The position numbers and the translations under genes were made by a program. Source: Batrachochytrium dendrobatidis JAM81 (Eukaryota > Chytridiomycota > Chytridiomycetes > Rhizophydiales). From it: a stretch of DNA of 64,000 nt. The notes under the pieces were generated by a model. The model was not told the origin of the DNA. It worked only from the letters and a program-made list of their open reading frames with translations, and ran no database searches. Shown here in pieces: positions 23,101 through 31,080 of the stretch. Where the stretch lies: the NCBI RefSeq assembly GCF_000203795.2, contig NW_006281110.1, positions 43,909 through 107,908 on the forward strand. Reading direction: 5' to 3'. Every line of letters starts with the position of its first letter. Position 1 is the first letter of the stretch.

Positions 23101-23978
23101 CGACGGTCACAGTTGAATATCCAGGAGCGATATCAGAGGTTGATGACGCGTCTGAGCCGAGCATACAGGCTGCGGTGGAACAGAGAATGGTTGAGGATTT
23201 GCCAACCATTACAAGTCAAGATGACAGTGATCTGGAAGAGTCAGATCAATACTACTCGTACACTCACGGGAGTGGTACCAGTAATGCCGATGAGTCGAAT
23301 AATGCAGTGGCAGTTATATCGAACGGATCATCGAGGAACATTGTGCCAGAAACATGGCAACAGGCTATAGTTTCGAGTGATGCAGATCTATGGAATGCAG
23401 TCAAGCTCATACTACACTACGTGCAAGGAACGTTAAGTTACGCACTAGAACTAGGAGGAACCAACGCATCATTGAGTGGTTACTCAGATGCCGATTGGGC
23501 TGGAGACGTAAAGACCAGGAAGTCTACGTCTGGATATTTATGTTATGTAGGCAATGCACTTGTATCGTGGAGGTCATCAAAACAGACGTGTGTGGCCGTA
23601 TCTACTATGGAAGCCGAATATACTGCTGCCGAATCAGCATCGCGAGAATTATTGTTTCTGCGCGATCTACTTGGAGAGTTAGGTTTCGAACAAGATGGAC
23701 CAACAACGTTATACTGTGATTCGCAATCGGCGATATCAAACATGATTGGACCATCCGTCGTACACGAGGCAACCAAACATATAGGCATTAAGATTAATGC
23801 ATTACGAGACAGAATCAGCCAGGGACTGATCAAACCAGAGTACATCGGTACTAAGGATCAAGTAGCTGATATTCTGACAAAGGGATTACCAAGACCCGCC
23901 TTCGAACAATTCGTCAACCTGCTCGGTCTTCGAGAGTGTTCTCGACGTGGAGGGGTGTTAGACATTGGTAATGTATGA
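20154..23978 (+). CDS. Copia Gag-Pol polyprotein without RT domain
   Basis: 1274 residues from the ATG at 20154. Gag occupies about residues 1-290, and a CCHC zinc knuckle (CHNCGNIGHYAKDC) begins near residue 294. The aspartic protease motif LDSGASSHM is near residue 373. The integrase zinc-binding region (WHKRLGH..CVAC) begins near 522 and the DDE core follows: VDDYSRY near 610, TDNGGEF near 652 and NGVAERKN near 688. A variable linker runs to about 1065. Then PETWQQAIVSSDADLW, the segment that normally precedes RT, joins directly to NAVKLILHYVQGT, which normally follows it. RNase H (DADWAGD, STMEAEYTA, DSQSAI) completes the protein. No YVDD box exists anywhere in the frame. The join is in frame and leaves no stop codon. 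Confidence 0.9.
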   Translation: MSLYVNEQEVMSPGSQQVKIAEGLIITVLTQDNYTVWANQMEAAFETLDLWESHIIGELPEKIERDYKLKEFKARGILQATVSSKFKFMLCDSNGVQLDARKIWVGLKNHYVDYCKRSLTRSEEAMANLQYDPRKGVEELYNTMTSLRHKIAAANIFWGEKVFASRVMAKLVSKSREWRYFEGHTVRWTDEMLSPNKFLSELIEEEIKLINMGALPRHGVDDTIYEANYASRNHRNLRKGSTSHGPNAHGAKQGNSSRDDYFAANHEMDNYYRRDQGRRPYEQRNDDQDRMPACHNCGNIGHYAKDCRPVPRNDNYRQSSPKFFSKGPRSNNQNRSRNNQSADGMFVAMDDKKRDVVIDEACSSIDRSDMFILDSGASSHMVCRPEWVYDFVPCSNRQVKASGQDMHNVIGTGTVEILCNVGHRTVSIQLGNVLVVPTFGVNLISENILEDKGCRISIFKKVRTIRKSNGEVIMTTRRDGGVNAVNCEAIISDEERAMAHATVIATANHASEVFRKPTDTAGWHKRLGHINVEAIKNLADKSEGLDIIPGKTKERSQCVACIEGKAVRHPFPKRSTHVATQVNVLLHMDLEGPFHDTALGGYKYYLIIVDDYSRYSHLYPMISKDQTFQRFKEHVAAVELSKGLPVRAIRTDNGGEFTSSAFQQFLKLKGIAVQRTTPYTPQQNGVAERKNRTIVSAVRAMFAGCKLGREFWAEAAMTAVYLQNRSPNKALSQRTPYELWTGELPKVMHLRTFGCAAYALRPKQLLTKLDTRTRRCIFIGYHSQAKAYKLFDLESKKMITSRDVDFAEEEFPSLSNPVRRNNTVPAMTLYEEAPLFTHSYNLRGGVTPSVPIVIDNVVSPKTPETPGNPDCASTPIGGESEPGRRQVPRVVPTAMNTARMTVADRGTEVTTSDERITQEELLGRGISRNKAIKTSLNESSLAGYRKPNQKPRSKSQGSRKAVQERPVDVMNRDRATMAAPTESTVTVEYPGAISEVDDASEPSIQAAVEQRMVEDLPTITSQDDSDLEESDQYYSYTHGSGTSNADESNNAVAVISNGSSRNIVPETWQQAIVSSDADLWNAVKLILHYVQGTLSYALELGGTNASLSGYSDADWAGDVKTRKSTSGYLCYVGNALVSWRSSKQTCVAVSTMEAEYTAAESASRELLFLRDLLGELGFEQDGPTTLYCDSQSAISNMIGPSVVHEATKHIGIKINALRDRISQGLIKPEYIGTKDQVADILTKGLPRPAFEQFVNLLGLRECSRRGGVLDIGNV
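20180..20193 (+). promoter_or_regulatory. Primer-binding site, half-tRNA type
   Basis: GGTTATGAGCCCAG directly abuts the 5' LTR. It is the reverse complement of the anticodon-loop region of initiator tRNA-Met (CTGGGCTCATAACC), not of a tRNA 3' end. Several Copia elements use such a half-tRNA primer. Confidence 0.7.
23947..23955 (+). promoter_or_regulatory. Polypurine tract
   Basis: GTGGAGGGG immediately before the 3' LTR; the expected position and composition for plus-strand priming. Confidence 0.7.
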
Positions 23979-24311
23979 CATTTGTAATAGGACCCAGACA
24001 GTCAGGATGGGGTCTAGTAACAAGCATTGTATAAACAAGTAAGCTATACAATGCTTAGATATGGTGATGACCGTTGCCTCACTCTATACAAAGACTGTAA
24101 CGCTTGGGAACCCTTAACGGTGAAGCTTAGGAGTGACGCTTATACCGCCACTAATTCACCACTACTACTTACTATATATAAGAGACAAAGTTCTCTTATC
24201 AATAAACAATCACGACTATTCTGATTCATTCCTTCTTCTTGTCTTACATCTCTGTGATCTTCCTTCAAACTTATACTACATAAATATGTCACTATACGTC
24301 AATGAACAAGA
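23956..24311 (+). repeat. 3' LTR of the Copia element
   Basis: Identical by eye to the 5' LTR. The gag-pol stop codon TGA at 23976-23978 is inside it. It is followed by the GATAT target duplication at 24312-24316. Confidence 0.9.
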
Positions 24312-24605
24312 GATATAACTGAACTATAACAGGATAATATCATGCATAATGGTACGGTATGTATCTGTTTGGTAGATATGCAACCATATATATGACAGCC
24401 CAATCCGTCCTTTATCACGGGTTGGTTTTAGAAACGTCTGTTATTTTGGTTGATACATGTTTCTTGCATAGATTGGTAGTATTGTATGTATTTAGTTTGA
24501 TTACATTGTAAACAGTCTAGTTGATTACTCATTCACTGCTAATAACCCGTTTGTACAACAGAATCGATCATTTGCTCAGTATCAAGGCGATGTTTAATCA
24601 AAGTA

Positions 24606-25727
24606 ATGGCTGGATTATACAATGCATACCAGACTCCATCAGCCATATTTATGGGAATTGCTTTTCATCAAGTCATCTCTGCGTTATTTTTTATTGCTAC
24701 ACGACGTAGACCACTTCATACTGCCATCGACCTCATAGCGCTGGTCTCATTGATAGTTTGTGCTGGCCAGATTTATGTGCACACATTGTTGATTGATCAG
24801 TCCATTTCACCGGAAACCACTGTTGAAAACTGGGTCGAGTGGTTGGCTGCTTCTGGATATTTGCTGACGTTTTTGACAAGTACTGGCGTGGTAAGCTTAT
24901 TTGTTTGAACAGACGTGCTTGAATGGTACAGTATTTTGGTTGACTGATTGCATGAATCTGTATGATGTGTATGATTGGCAATAGCTTATTTTGATGGTTG
25001 CTCGACTTCGAGTATTCCACAAAGGAACGCCTGTTTTTTGGATTATAACAGCTGGAATAGTTGCCACGTTTTGCGTGTCAGCACTCACTGGTGCATTTGG
25101 CATATTATCGTATCTTGAGCTCATCAGAGGACAAGCTGTCATTATTTCAAAAAGTGCATTACTTCATGTAAGCACACATGTATATTTGAATCGACTCGAG
25201 TATATTGAATTCAAGTGTTGGGTTTAACTTTCTGACATGATTTTTACCTGTTTCCCATTCAGTACTCTAGTCTGCTTTTTGCAATCAAATGCATATTTGA
25301 AGGTATCATATCGGCAACTTCATCACTCATATTTCTTTGGACAATCAGTAAAGGCACTGGCGTGCACAGATCCGAATTCATCAAGCAGTTGTTTTTAAAG
25401 TATGAAGGGTTCCGTTTTGTCGTTATTTTTGTCCTTAATATTACAATGGCAGGGTTTGCTGTACATTCAGCCTATACGGGTGAGCCATTTGTAGCCTATA
25501 CAGCCTGGTTCTTTTCTCCCATGATGTATGGTTTAGAAATCTACACGTTTTTACTGGTGAGTTTTGTTGCACCATCAGATATACTAAGAGCAAGACACGA
25601 TTCGTCTAGTGATGATGGTTTGCATGGAACTGCTGCTGAACATGCTGGTTGTTGTGCTATTGATATTACACCCAAAGCCAAGGTTGAAATGGCCATTCGT
25701 AATATGATAATGGGTCAAGATAAATAA
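24606..25727 (+). CDS. Seven-transmembrane protein, family not recognised
   Basis: Three exons, 24606-24890, 24985-25167 and 25263-25727, all GT-AG with phase-0 junctions, give 310 residues. The protein starts MAGLYNAYQTPS and shows about seven hydrophobic helices (for example SAIFMGIAFHQVISALFFIA, FWIITAGIVATFCVSALTGA and WFFSPMMYGLEIYTFLLVSF). A hydrophilic C-terminal tail of about 50 residues is rich in Asp, Ser and Lys. Topology is like a small GPCR or integral membrane sensor but I see no diagnostic motif. It starts about 290 bp after the Copia 3' LTR, so the insertion may affect its promoter. It converges on the R3H/G-patch gene. Confidence 0.75.
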
Positions 25728-25988
25728 ACTACAATATTAATGCTACTGAATTGAATTCAAATATATCAAAAATACACACAACAGCACAGTTGTATACCCG
25801 AATGCTGTTTAAAAGTATCCAAAACAAACATGCATTACATGGCCAGAATCGTGCAAACAATATGCAAGTGCATCAATAGTTTGGAAAACTGCAGCATTCA
25901 AGTCTAGATGCAATCGAACATAACAAATCAGTATCACTCGAGTTTAAACACATTTAAACTTTGCATTCATTCTGAACTCATTCTGAAT

Positions 25989-27371
25989 TCATTCTGCACC
26001 AAGACCACTACGCTCAGTTCGTATAACAACCTTGACAGGATCAACAATGCCTTTGTTTCCTGTGCCCAGCGACTGTCCTGGATTCCATCCCATAGCATGC
26101 AACATTTTATGACCAACGTTTTCATTTCCAATCGGTTGGCTAGATTCACCCACAACATGACCTTGTTTAACAACAGTATGTTTGTGATGTGGGTCTTTTT
26201 TCATACCGGTTTTGTGCGACCGTTTCATTTTGCTGTCTGGCGACATTCTGGGTTTTCTAGCAACATGGAGTTTGACAACTGAGCCAGTAAATCGGTCAGC
26301 AATCTCGCCAATCTCGAACAGTTTTTCACGCATGATCTCATTTGGTATTGTCCGCCACGATTCAGGCACGCACGTTGTTCGTGTTGTATAAGCCTCGATA
26401 TACTTTGATCTTGCTTTGCCCATTGTCTTTGGACGCATTTGATACCGCTTGACAAGGATCACTGCAAATTTACGTACATCACTCATCATGGGTGGAAGTG
26501 ACAGTTGTCCATACTGCGGTTTAGCCACAACAAAGTCATGGACCATTTTGTTGATGGAGTGCAGAAATAGTTTAATGACTGCATTGAACTGTGTTGGGTT
26601 GCGGCTATTGGAGAGCTGAGCGTCAAAAGTACGACCTTGAGCAGTCAAGTCATGATGGTGGCTTTTTACATGTTGTTTGGCTTTGCGACGATCGTTTTTG
26701 CGTTGTGTTTTGAGTGCTGATTTGGATATTTTGGAGGTTTGCTCAGCAGATACAGATCTGGATGGTTGTGTGAAATCACCATTCAGGATCTGCTGAAATC
26801 GGAATTCTGCATGACGATCTAGCATCAATTGACTGTTTGCATGCGTATTCATGGATTCAATAGTATCAATTTCATCACTGCTGGTTTCGGATTGACTATC
26901 GCATGACTTTCTCCACATGCGTCTAGGTGATCCATTTGACCAAGTCAAAGGACTGTTGCTGAGTGTGCCTTGCAAATACCTCGACTCTTGATCAATATCA
27001 AACACTGTTGCAGTGCGATCATTTACAGCATCAATGTATCCATCAACGGATATATCCGAGTCATTGCTGTGTATGGACTCGGAGTATTCACTGTCAGTAT
27101 CGGTTTGGCTGTCATCATCACACAAGGAATCCGAGTCGCAGGCTTGACTCGACATAAACGATTGTTTTGCATGGCGTCCAACTCTGACAGTATCATTCAT
27201 AGTATCAACATCATGCAACAGGTTTTCAAGGATTCCCGACTCGAACTGATACAAACTTGAATTCTGTTGCACAATAGGCGAATGAGGTTTTGGTTGTAGC
27301 GACTGTTGTTGAACAGACTGACCAGTTTGTCTTGATTGACGAACCAATGGCTGTTCATCACCCAATGACAT
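25989..27371 (-). CDS. SQS1: R3H and G-patch protein, SQS1-like
   Basis: The frame encodes 460 residues from the ATG at 27371. The N-terminal half is acidic and Ser/Asp-rich. An R3H-like segment (FAVILVKRYQMRPKTMGKAR) lies about 190 residues before the end. The C terminus is a G-patch (MLHAMGWNPGQSLG, then GIVDPVKVVIR and GLGAE). This order matches yeast Sqs1/Pfa1, an activator of the helicase Prp43 in ribosome biogenesis and splicing. In the same frame upstream, an ATG at 27620 opens 45 codons that end in TGA at 27483-27485, after which the frame stays open. Either translation starts at 27371 or the upstream part is a disabled N terminus. It converges with the 7-TM gene at 25727. Confidence 0.75.
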   Translation of the reverse strand: MSLGDEQPLVRQSRQTGQSVQQQSLQPKPHSPIVQQNSSLYQFESGILENLLHDVDTMNDTVRVGRHAKQSFMSSQACDSDSLCDDDSQTDTDSEYSESIHSNDSDISVDGYIDAVNDRTATVFDIDQESRYLQGTLSNSPLTWSNGSPRRMWRKSCDSQSETSSDEIDTIESMNTHANSQLMLDRHAEFRFQQILNGDFTQPSRSVSAEQTSKISKSALKTQRKNDRRKAKQHVKSHHHDLTAQGRTFDAQLSNSRNPTQFNAVIKLFLHSINKMVHDFVVAKPQYGQLSLPPMMSDVRKFAVILVKRYQMRPKTMGKARSKYIEAYTTRTTCVPESWRTIPNEIMREKLFEIGEIADRFTGSVVKLHVARKPRMSPDSKMKRSHKTGMKKDPHHKHTVVKQGHVVGESSQPIGNENVGHKMLHAMGWNPGQSLGTGNKGIVDPVKVVIRTERSGLGAE

Positions 27372-27701
27372 GGATGAAATACCCGACACAGATTGTGTAA
27401 TCCAGTCACCATCAGCATTGCAGAAGTGATCAAGACGATGCAATTTGACATTGGACTGAATAGATTGGACAAACTGGAGAAATCAAGTGGTAGTGGACTG
27501 AGAGGGATATGCATGCATGACCACAGGTGTTTGTGGTACAGTAGATGCTGGTGATTGACTGGGTTTGTATGTATTGTACAAATCTCTGTCAGCATTAGTA
27601 TCAATATAAAATCCTGACATGAATGATTCTAGTGGTGTAGTTTCAATTGTTGCAAATACAAAACAACATTGAATTCAATATTGTGTTGCATATGAAGCCA
27701 G

Positions 27702-27989
27702 TCATATTAAACCAATTGCTGCAAAACAGGTATTGTGAAGCTGCTTGAACCCTTCAAACTGGTGAGGCGGAACCACAAAATAAAGTTTGGGTTCATCATA
27801 CAAATTGCACAGTTTTGTAAGAATATCAACTTCGCGAATTGGATGTTCATCATCATCTGTAAATTGAAACATTCCCTGTTGACTGAGTGAATCAATTGCT
27901 GCAAAATTATCGTCATCTGTCGGTTCGTAATAGTTGCCATCAAGGCAGGACCAGACCTGATTCGTAAATTGGCCAAAGCTACTCGGCAT
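27702..27989 (-). pseudogene. Possible CRN C-terminal tail fragment, inverted
   Basis: The minus-strand frame contains LTKLCNLYDEPKLYFVVPPHQFEGF. The LYFVVPP..F..F pattern is typical of the last strand of CRN/RHS-type effectors. It lies head-to-head with the plus-strand fragment at 27969-28499, which has a different part of the same kind of domain. No start or upstream domains belong to it. I read the pair as pieces of CRN C termini rearranged by inversion; the assignment is from motif memory. Confidence 0.4.
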
Positions 27990-28499
27990 GATGGAAATCC
28001 TTCTATGGATGGTTGGATGTTGGAAATGTGGTTCTTTGCCAGTCTTTATTACGACGGAGTAAAATTGTTTGACGAAAACGATAACGAATTTCAAACTTGG
28101 CCAGCATCCAACTTCAAAACTCTGGATATCAATGCTTTTCCTGCTCTACCAGAAAATAATGGTGTTTGGTTCAAGCCAAACAAATGGAACCAAGGAGGAT
28201 TTGATGCTATTTTCTTGGATAAAGGAAAAGGGTTGGTTAGATTCGTTCAAGTAACTGATGGCAACACACATTCATTCAAAATCAAGTATTTATACAGTTT
28301 TTTGCTGATGCTATGCCAATCGCCTCAATCGTTTGAAATTACATGCTTGGAAATTATCTTTGTTGCTGACCAAAAGAAACGCTCAACTTTCAAGGTAGCC
28401 GAACCATCGGTACCAGGCATGTTAACAGATTTTGGTTGGAGACTCGGTGAAGAGTTGGATAAAGTCAAAGTTGTTTTCATAAAGGGATGGTGCGATTAA
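27969..28499 (+). pseudogene. Isolated CRN C-terminal domain fragment
   Basis: A plus-strand frame of about 175 codons includes MDGWMLEMWFFASLYYDG, GGFDAIFLDKGKGLVRFVQV and FEITCLEIIFVA, then a Gly/Trp-rich end (LTDFGWRLGEE). This layout matches the C-terminal region that follows the NTPase domain in many chytrid and glomeromycete CRN proteins. There is no header, no NTPase and no convincing ATG, so it is an orphan domain. The frame stays open a short way upstream of 27969. It is the kind of domain missing from the CRN gene at 10496-12004. Confidence 0.6.
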
Positions 28500-29290
28500 T
28501 TTGTAACTGTCGTCGTCTATCATAAAGACATTGTATTCTAGTTAAAGCAGAGAGTATGAATCTGGCACAAAAAGATCCTGAAATTTCAAACTAATAAACA
28601 AGCCGGTACTTTATTTTAAAGATTTTGACAATTTTCCTCATCTCCGATAATTTGATATTTTTGGCAACTTTGGACATAGTTTGGCTGTAAACACTGGTTG
28701 ATAAAACTGGTATCATTTGGTGCCCAATATATACTACTAACAAATATTTGAAATCATTTGATGCAGAATGTTCAATAGACATGTTTGCTCACACAATAAC
28801 CCAAAACATACACTCGCATCTGGAAAAAGTATCCTACATTAAACCATCAAAAATATGGTTTGATTAAACTACTAAACATTCACCAATCCCTGCAAACACA
28901 TGGGTTTACAATGATTTATCAAAAACTAATATTAAAAACACTGATCATGCTACAGTGCAATACAATTGTAAAAACCTGTCCGAGTTGTTGAAACATTACA
29001 ATAGTTTGGATGTAAAGCCTGCAACTGAAGCAACAAAAAAGTTGACCAGCTTGTTCAAAACAATCCATTTTGATATTCATAAAGTTGCCATTAGCATTGT
29101 TGACGTGTCTGTCATATGTATGGAATATGAATGAGCATGACGTTGAATTTAAACTGTTCAAGGGGAATGAAACTCATATCAGAAATCAAAAGGCTTGAAC
29201 ATCAGATTTGCAAACATTTGATTTTGTGAGTAGTCAATGGGTAGTCAATAAAAGGTCAGTATGATTGTGTTTTTACTGGACAAGTCTTGA
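28500..29290. other. Gene-poor accessory DNA
   Basis: No supported gene. A plus-strand run at about 28965-29135 has lysine- and leucine-rich coding-like composition but no start, domain or length to argue for a gene. Confidence 0.4.
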
Positions 29291-29308
29291 ACAAGTCTTG
29301 GATTCTGC

Positions 29309-29865
29309 TTGATTGATAAACCATCAATTCGTGACGCAAGTCTTGATCTGTGTCTTGCCAAAGTCGATCAATTTGATATTCCCTTGGCCAGTTTAAATCA
29401 TGTTTCCTGGTCTCAAGTCCTCATGAACTACACCAACCGATTACAAGTGTCGAATAACACAATTCAACTTACTGTCTGTTCTCCAGTCAATGTTTTCCAG
29501 GAATAAAGTCCAAACCAATCAAGTGAAATACTGTCCGTAATACTCATATTCTCCATAATAGCGTGCAACATATTCTAGATTGAGTTTGGCGAGCTTTTCG
29601 TAAATTGATATTTGATTAGCATTTTGAATGCATCAAGATTGTTGTATGAATCACAATGTTTGACAACAATGTTGCAGTCATTGAGTCGAATGACTTGACC
29701 AGTTGCTCCAAATCCAATCACAGTACCAGAACAAAGCGAATCCACATTCAGATTATACTTGATTGTGCTTGAATCATTACTGTCAGAGTCTGATTGTTTG
29801 TGGAAAGTAGCATCATCAGTCTCCATTTCAGTATTACCAGTAGCTTTTAGAGCAATGCCAAACAT
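29309..29865 (-). pseudogene. Decayed protein kinase-like gene
   Basis: The frame 29575-29865 starts MFGIALKATGN and carries a glycine-rich loop (VIGFGATGQV) followed by IVVKHCD, the strand with the ATP-binding lysine. Beyond it the kinase fold continues in shifted frames: a YEKLAKLNLEYVARYYGEYE segment at about 29540-29605, GLDFIPG near 29505, then the catalytic-loop motif HEDLRPGN and the metal-binding IDFGK near 29345-29420. Several frameshifts and stops separate these blocks, so it is non-functional. Kinase domains occur among CRN C termini, but no header is attached and the subfamily is unknown. Confidence 0.6.
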
Positions 29866-30387
29866 TTGATGTTGTGTAACAATGAGGGTGTAAAATGTAG
29901 TACAGAAATAGACGACTAAATTATATTTATTTCAACGGATTTAGCACTCTTGTTCAAGTAAAACAGTATCATCCGATGCTCATTATACACTACTTGTACG
30001 TTGAATCATGCCAATCACTTGCTATTTTAACAAGCATGGGATATCACGGCACATATTGATGACCAACTAATATCCGAGTGTCAACTCTGCAGTCTCAGTT
30101 TATACTCATTTCTTAACCCTAACCCTTGACCCTAACCCTTTTCAGAGTGAAGCTTTATAATTAATCATACGATATTCGAGTGTATGATCGAATAGCGGCT
30201 TAGCCAAGGTTACAGGTCAACATATAAAGGAGGATCTCTTCAAAGCTTGAAATTGATCACAACACTAGCCCTTAAAACGGTCATTCAAGGGATATGCTTT
30301 TACTATTATCACTCGATAATGATATAAATACAGTTCAAAAACTGGCCCGTTGAATGACATTAAAACTTGCTCAACCAAACCAGTAAA
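29866..30387. other. Intergenic, upstream of a secreted-protein gene
   Basis: Holds the telomere-like tract at 30113-30140. The last about 190 bp (AAAGGAGGATCTCTTCAAA, CCCTTAAAACGGTCATT and the ATGCTTTTA block) resemble 34590-34740, the 5' flank of the paralogous secreted gene, and probably include a shared promoter. Confidence 0.5.
30113..30140. repeat. Interstitial telomere-like tract
   Basis: About three imperfect CCCTAA units (TTAACCCTAACCCTTGACCC, then TAACCCTT). TTAGGG is the telomere repeat of many fungi, so this could be a relic of a chromosome-end fusion, double-strand break repair or a former subtelomere. Confidence 0.7.
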
Positions 30388-31080
30388 ATGAAACTCGCAG
30401 TTGCTGTATTGTCATCGATCCTGCTTGCATGCTCAGTTACTATTGCCAATCCAATCGATCCCAGTGAAACTACAGATATCGAAACTATCACTTCAACCGT
30501 CATTCCCAGTGCAACTACAGATGTTGAAGCTAGCACTTTGCCAACTCCTAATCCAAACGGTATAGGTTTAGATAGTCTTGATCCACTTTCAGATAGCATC
30601 AAGGAATTGCTCAAAAGTTACCATAGAAAACATGTTGGTTTTGAAGAGCAAGTAAAAAAATGTGAGCTATTAAAATCTCAATACAAGGATCAAGAGACAA
30701 TGGTAAAGCACGCAAAGAGAAAGCTTCATGTTGTGAAACATAGATCTCTAAGAGACGGTGGCAATCGAAAACATGGTAATGAGATTTGGGATAATATGCG
30801 TGATACTAAAATCCAAGAACTCAAACTTGCCGATCTTAAACAAAGCTACAGGTTGTGTAAGTCCAAGTATAGTATTTTTACAATTGGACTGGATCACATC
30901 AAAATACTGCTTGTGGAGTCCGTTTTCGGAGAATCTTGGGATCTTGAATCGCTTGATCAGCAATCTAGTCTTATCATCACACATCCTTCCGTTAATACGT
31001 ACCTTGAACAACTATCAGTAAAATACCAGGAGCTTCTTGATCAAATCTCTAGGGAACAGCAACAACATAAAGGTTCGTAA
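30388..31080 (+). CDS. Secreted helical protein of unknown function, paralogue A
   Basis: A single-exon protein of 230 residues from the ATG at 30388. Residues 1-20 form a signal peptide (MKLAVAVLSSILLACSVTIA). A Thr/Ser-rich stretch with two similar IPSATTDVEAS-type units follows to about residue 55. The rest is charged and helical (KELLKSYHRKHVGFEEQVKK, QREQQQH-like end) with few cysteines. It has the same plan, leader and 5' and 3' flanks as the gene at 34744-35568, and the two are clearly tandem paralogues. The family resembles lineage-specific secreted proteins of amphibian chytrids. No enzymatic domain is visible. Confidence 0.75.
   Translation: MKLAVAVLSSILLACSVTIANPIDPSETTDIETITSTVIPSATTDVEASTLPTPNPNGIGLDSLDPLSDSIKELLKSYHRKHVGFEEQVKKCELLKSQYKDQETMVKHAKRKLHVVKHRSLRDGGNRKHGNEIWDNMRDTKIQELKLADLKQSYRLCKSKYSIFTIGLDHIKILLVESVFGESWDLESLDQQSSLIITHPSVNTYLEQLSVKYQELLDQISREQQQHKGS

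Larger units (their letters stand above)
19824..24311 (+). mobile_element. Copia (Ty1/copia) LTR retrotransposon, young, lacking reverse transcriptase
   Basis: The element has two LTRs of 356 bp that I read as identical (19824-20179 and 23956-24311), flanked by a GATAT target duplication at 19819-19823 and 24312-24316. A primer-binding site follows the 5' LTR and a purine tract precedes the 3' LTR. A single frame runs through gag, protease, integrase and RNase H without stops. The integrase lies before RNase H, the Copia order. The reverse-transcriptase domain that should separate them is absent. Identical LTRs imply a very recent insertion, so the deletion derivative itself was probably copied in trans by a complete relative. 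Confidence 0.9.
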
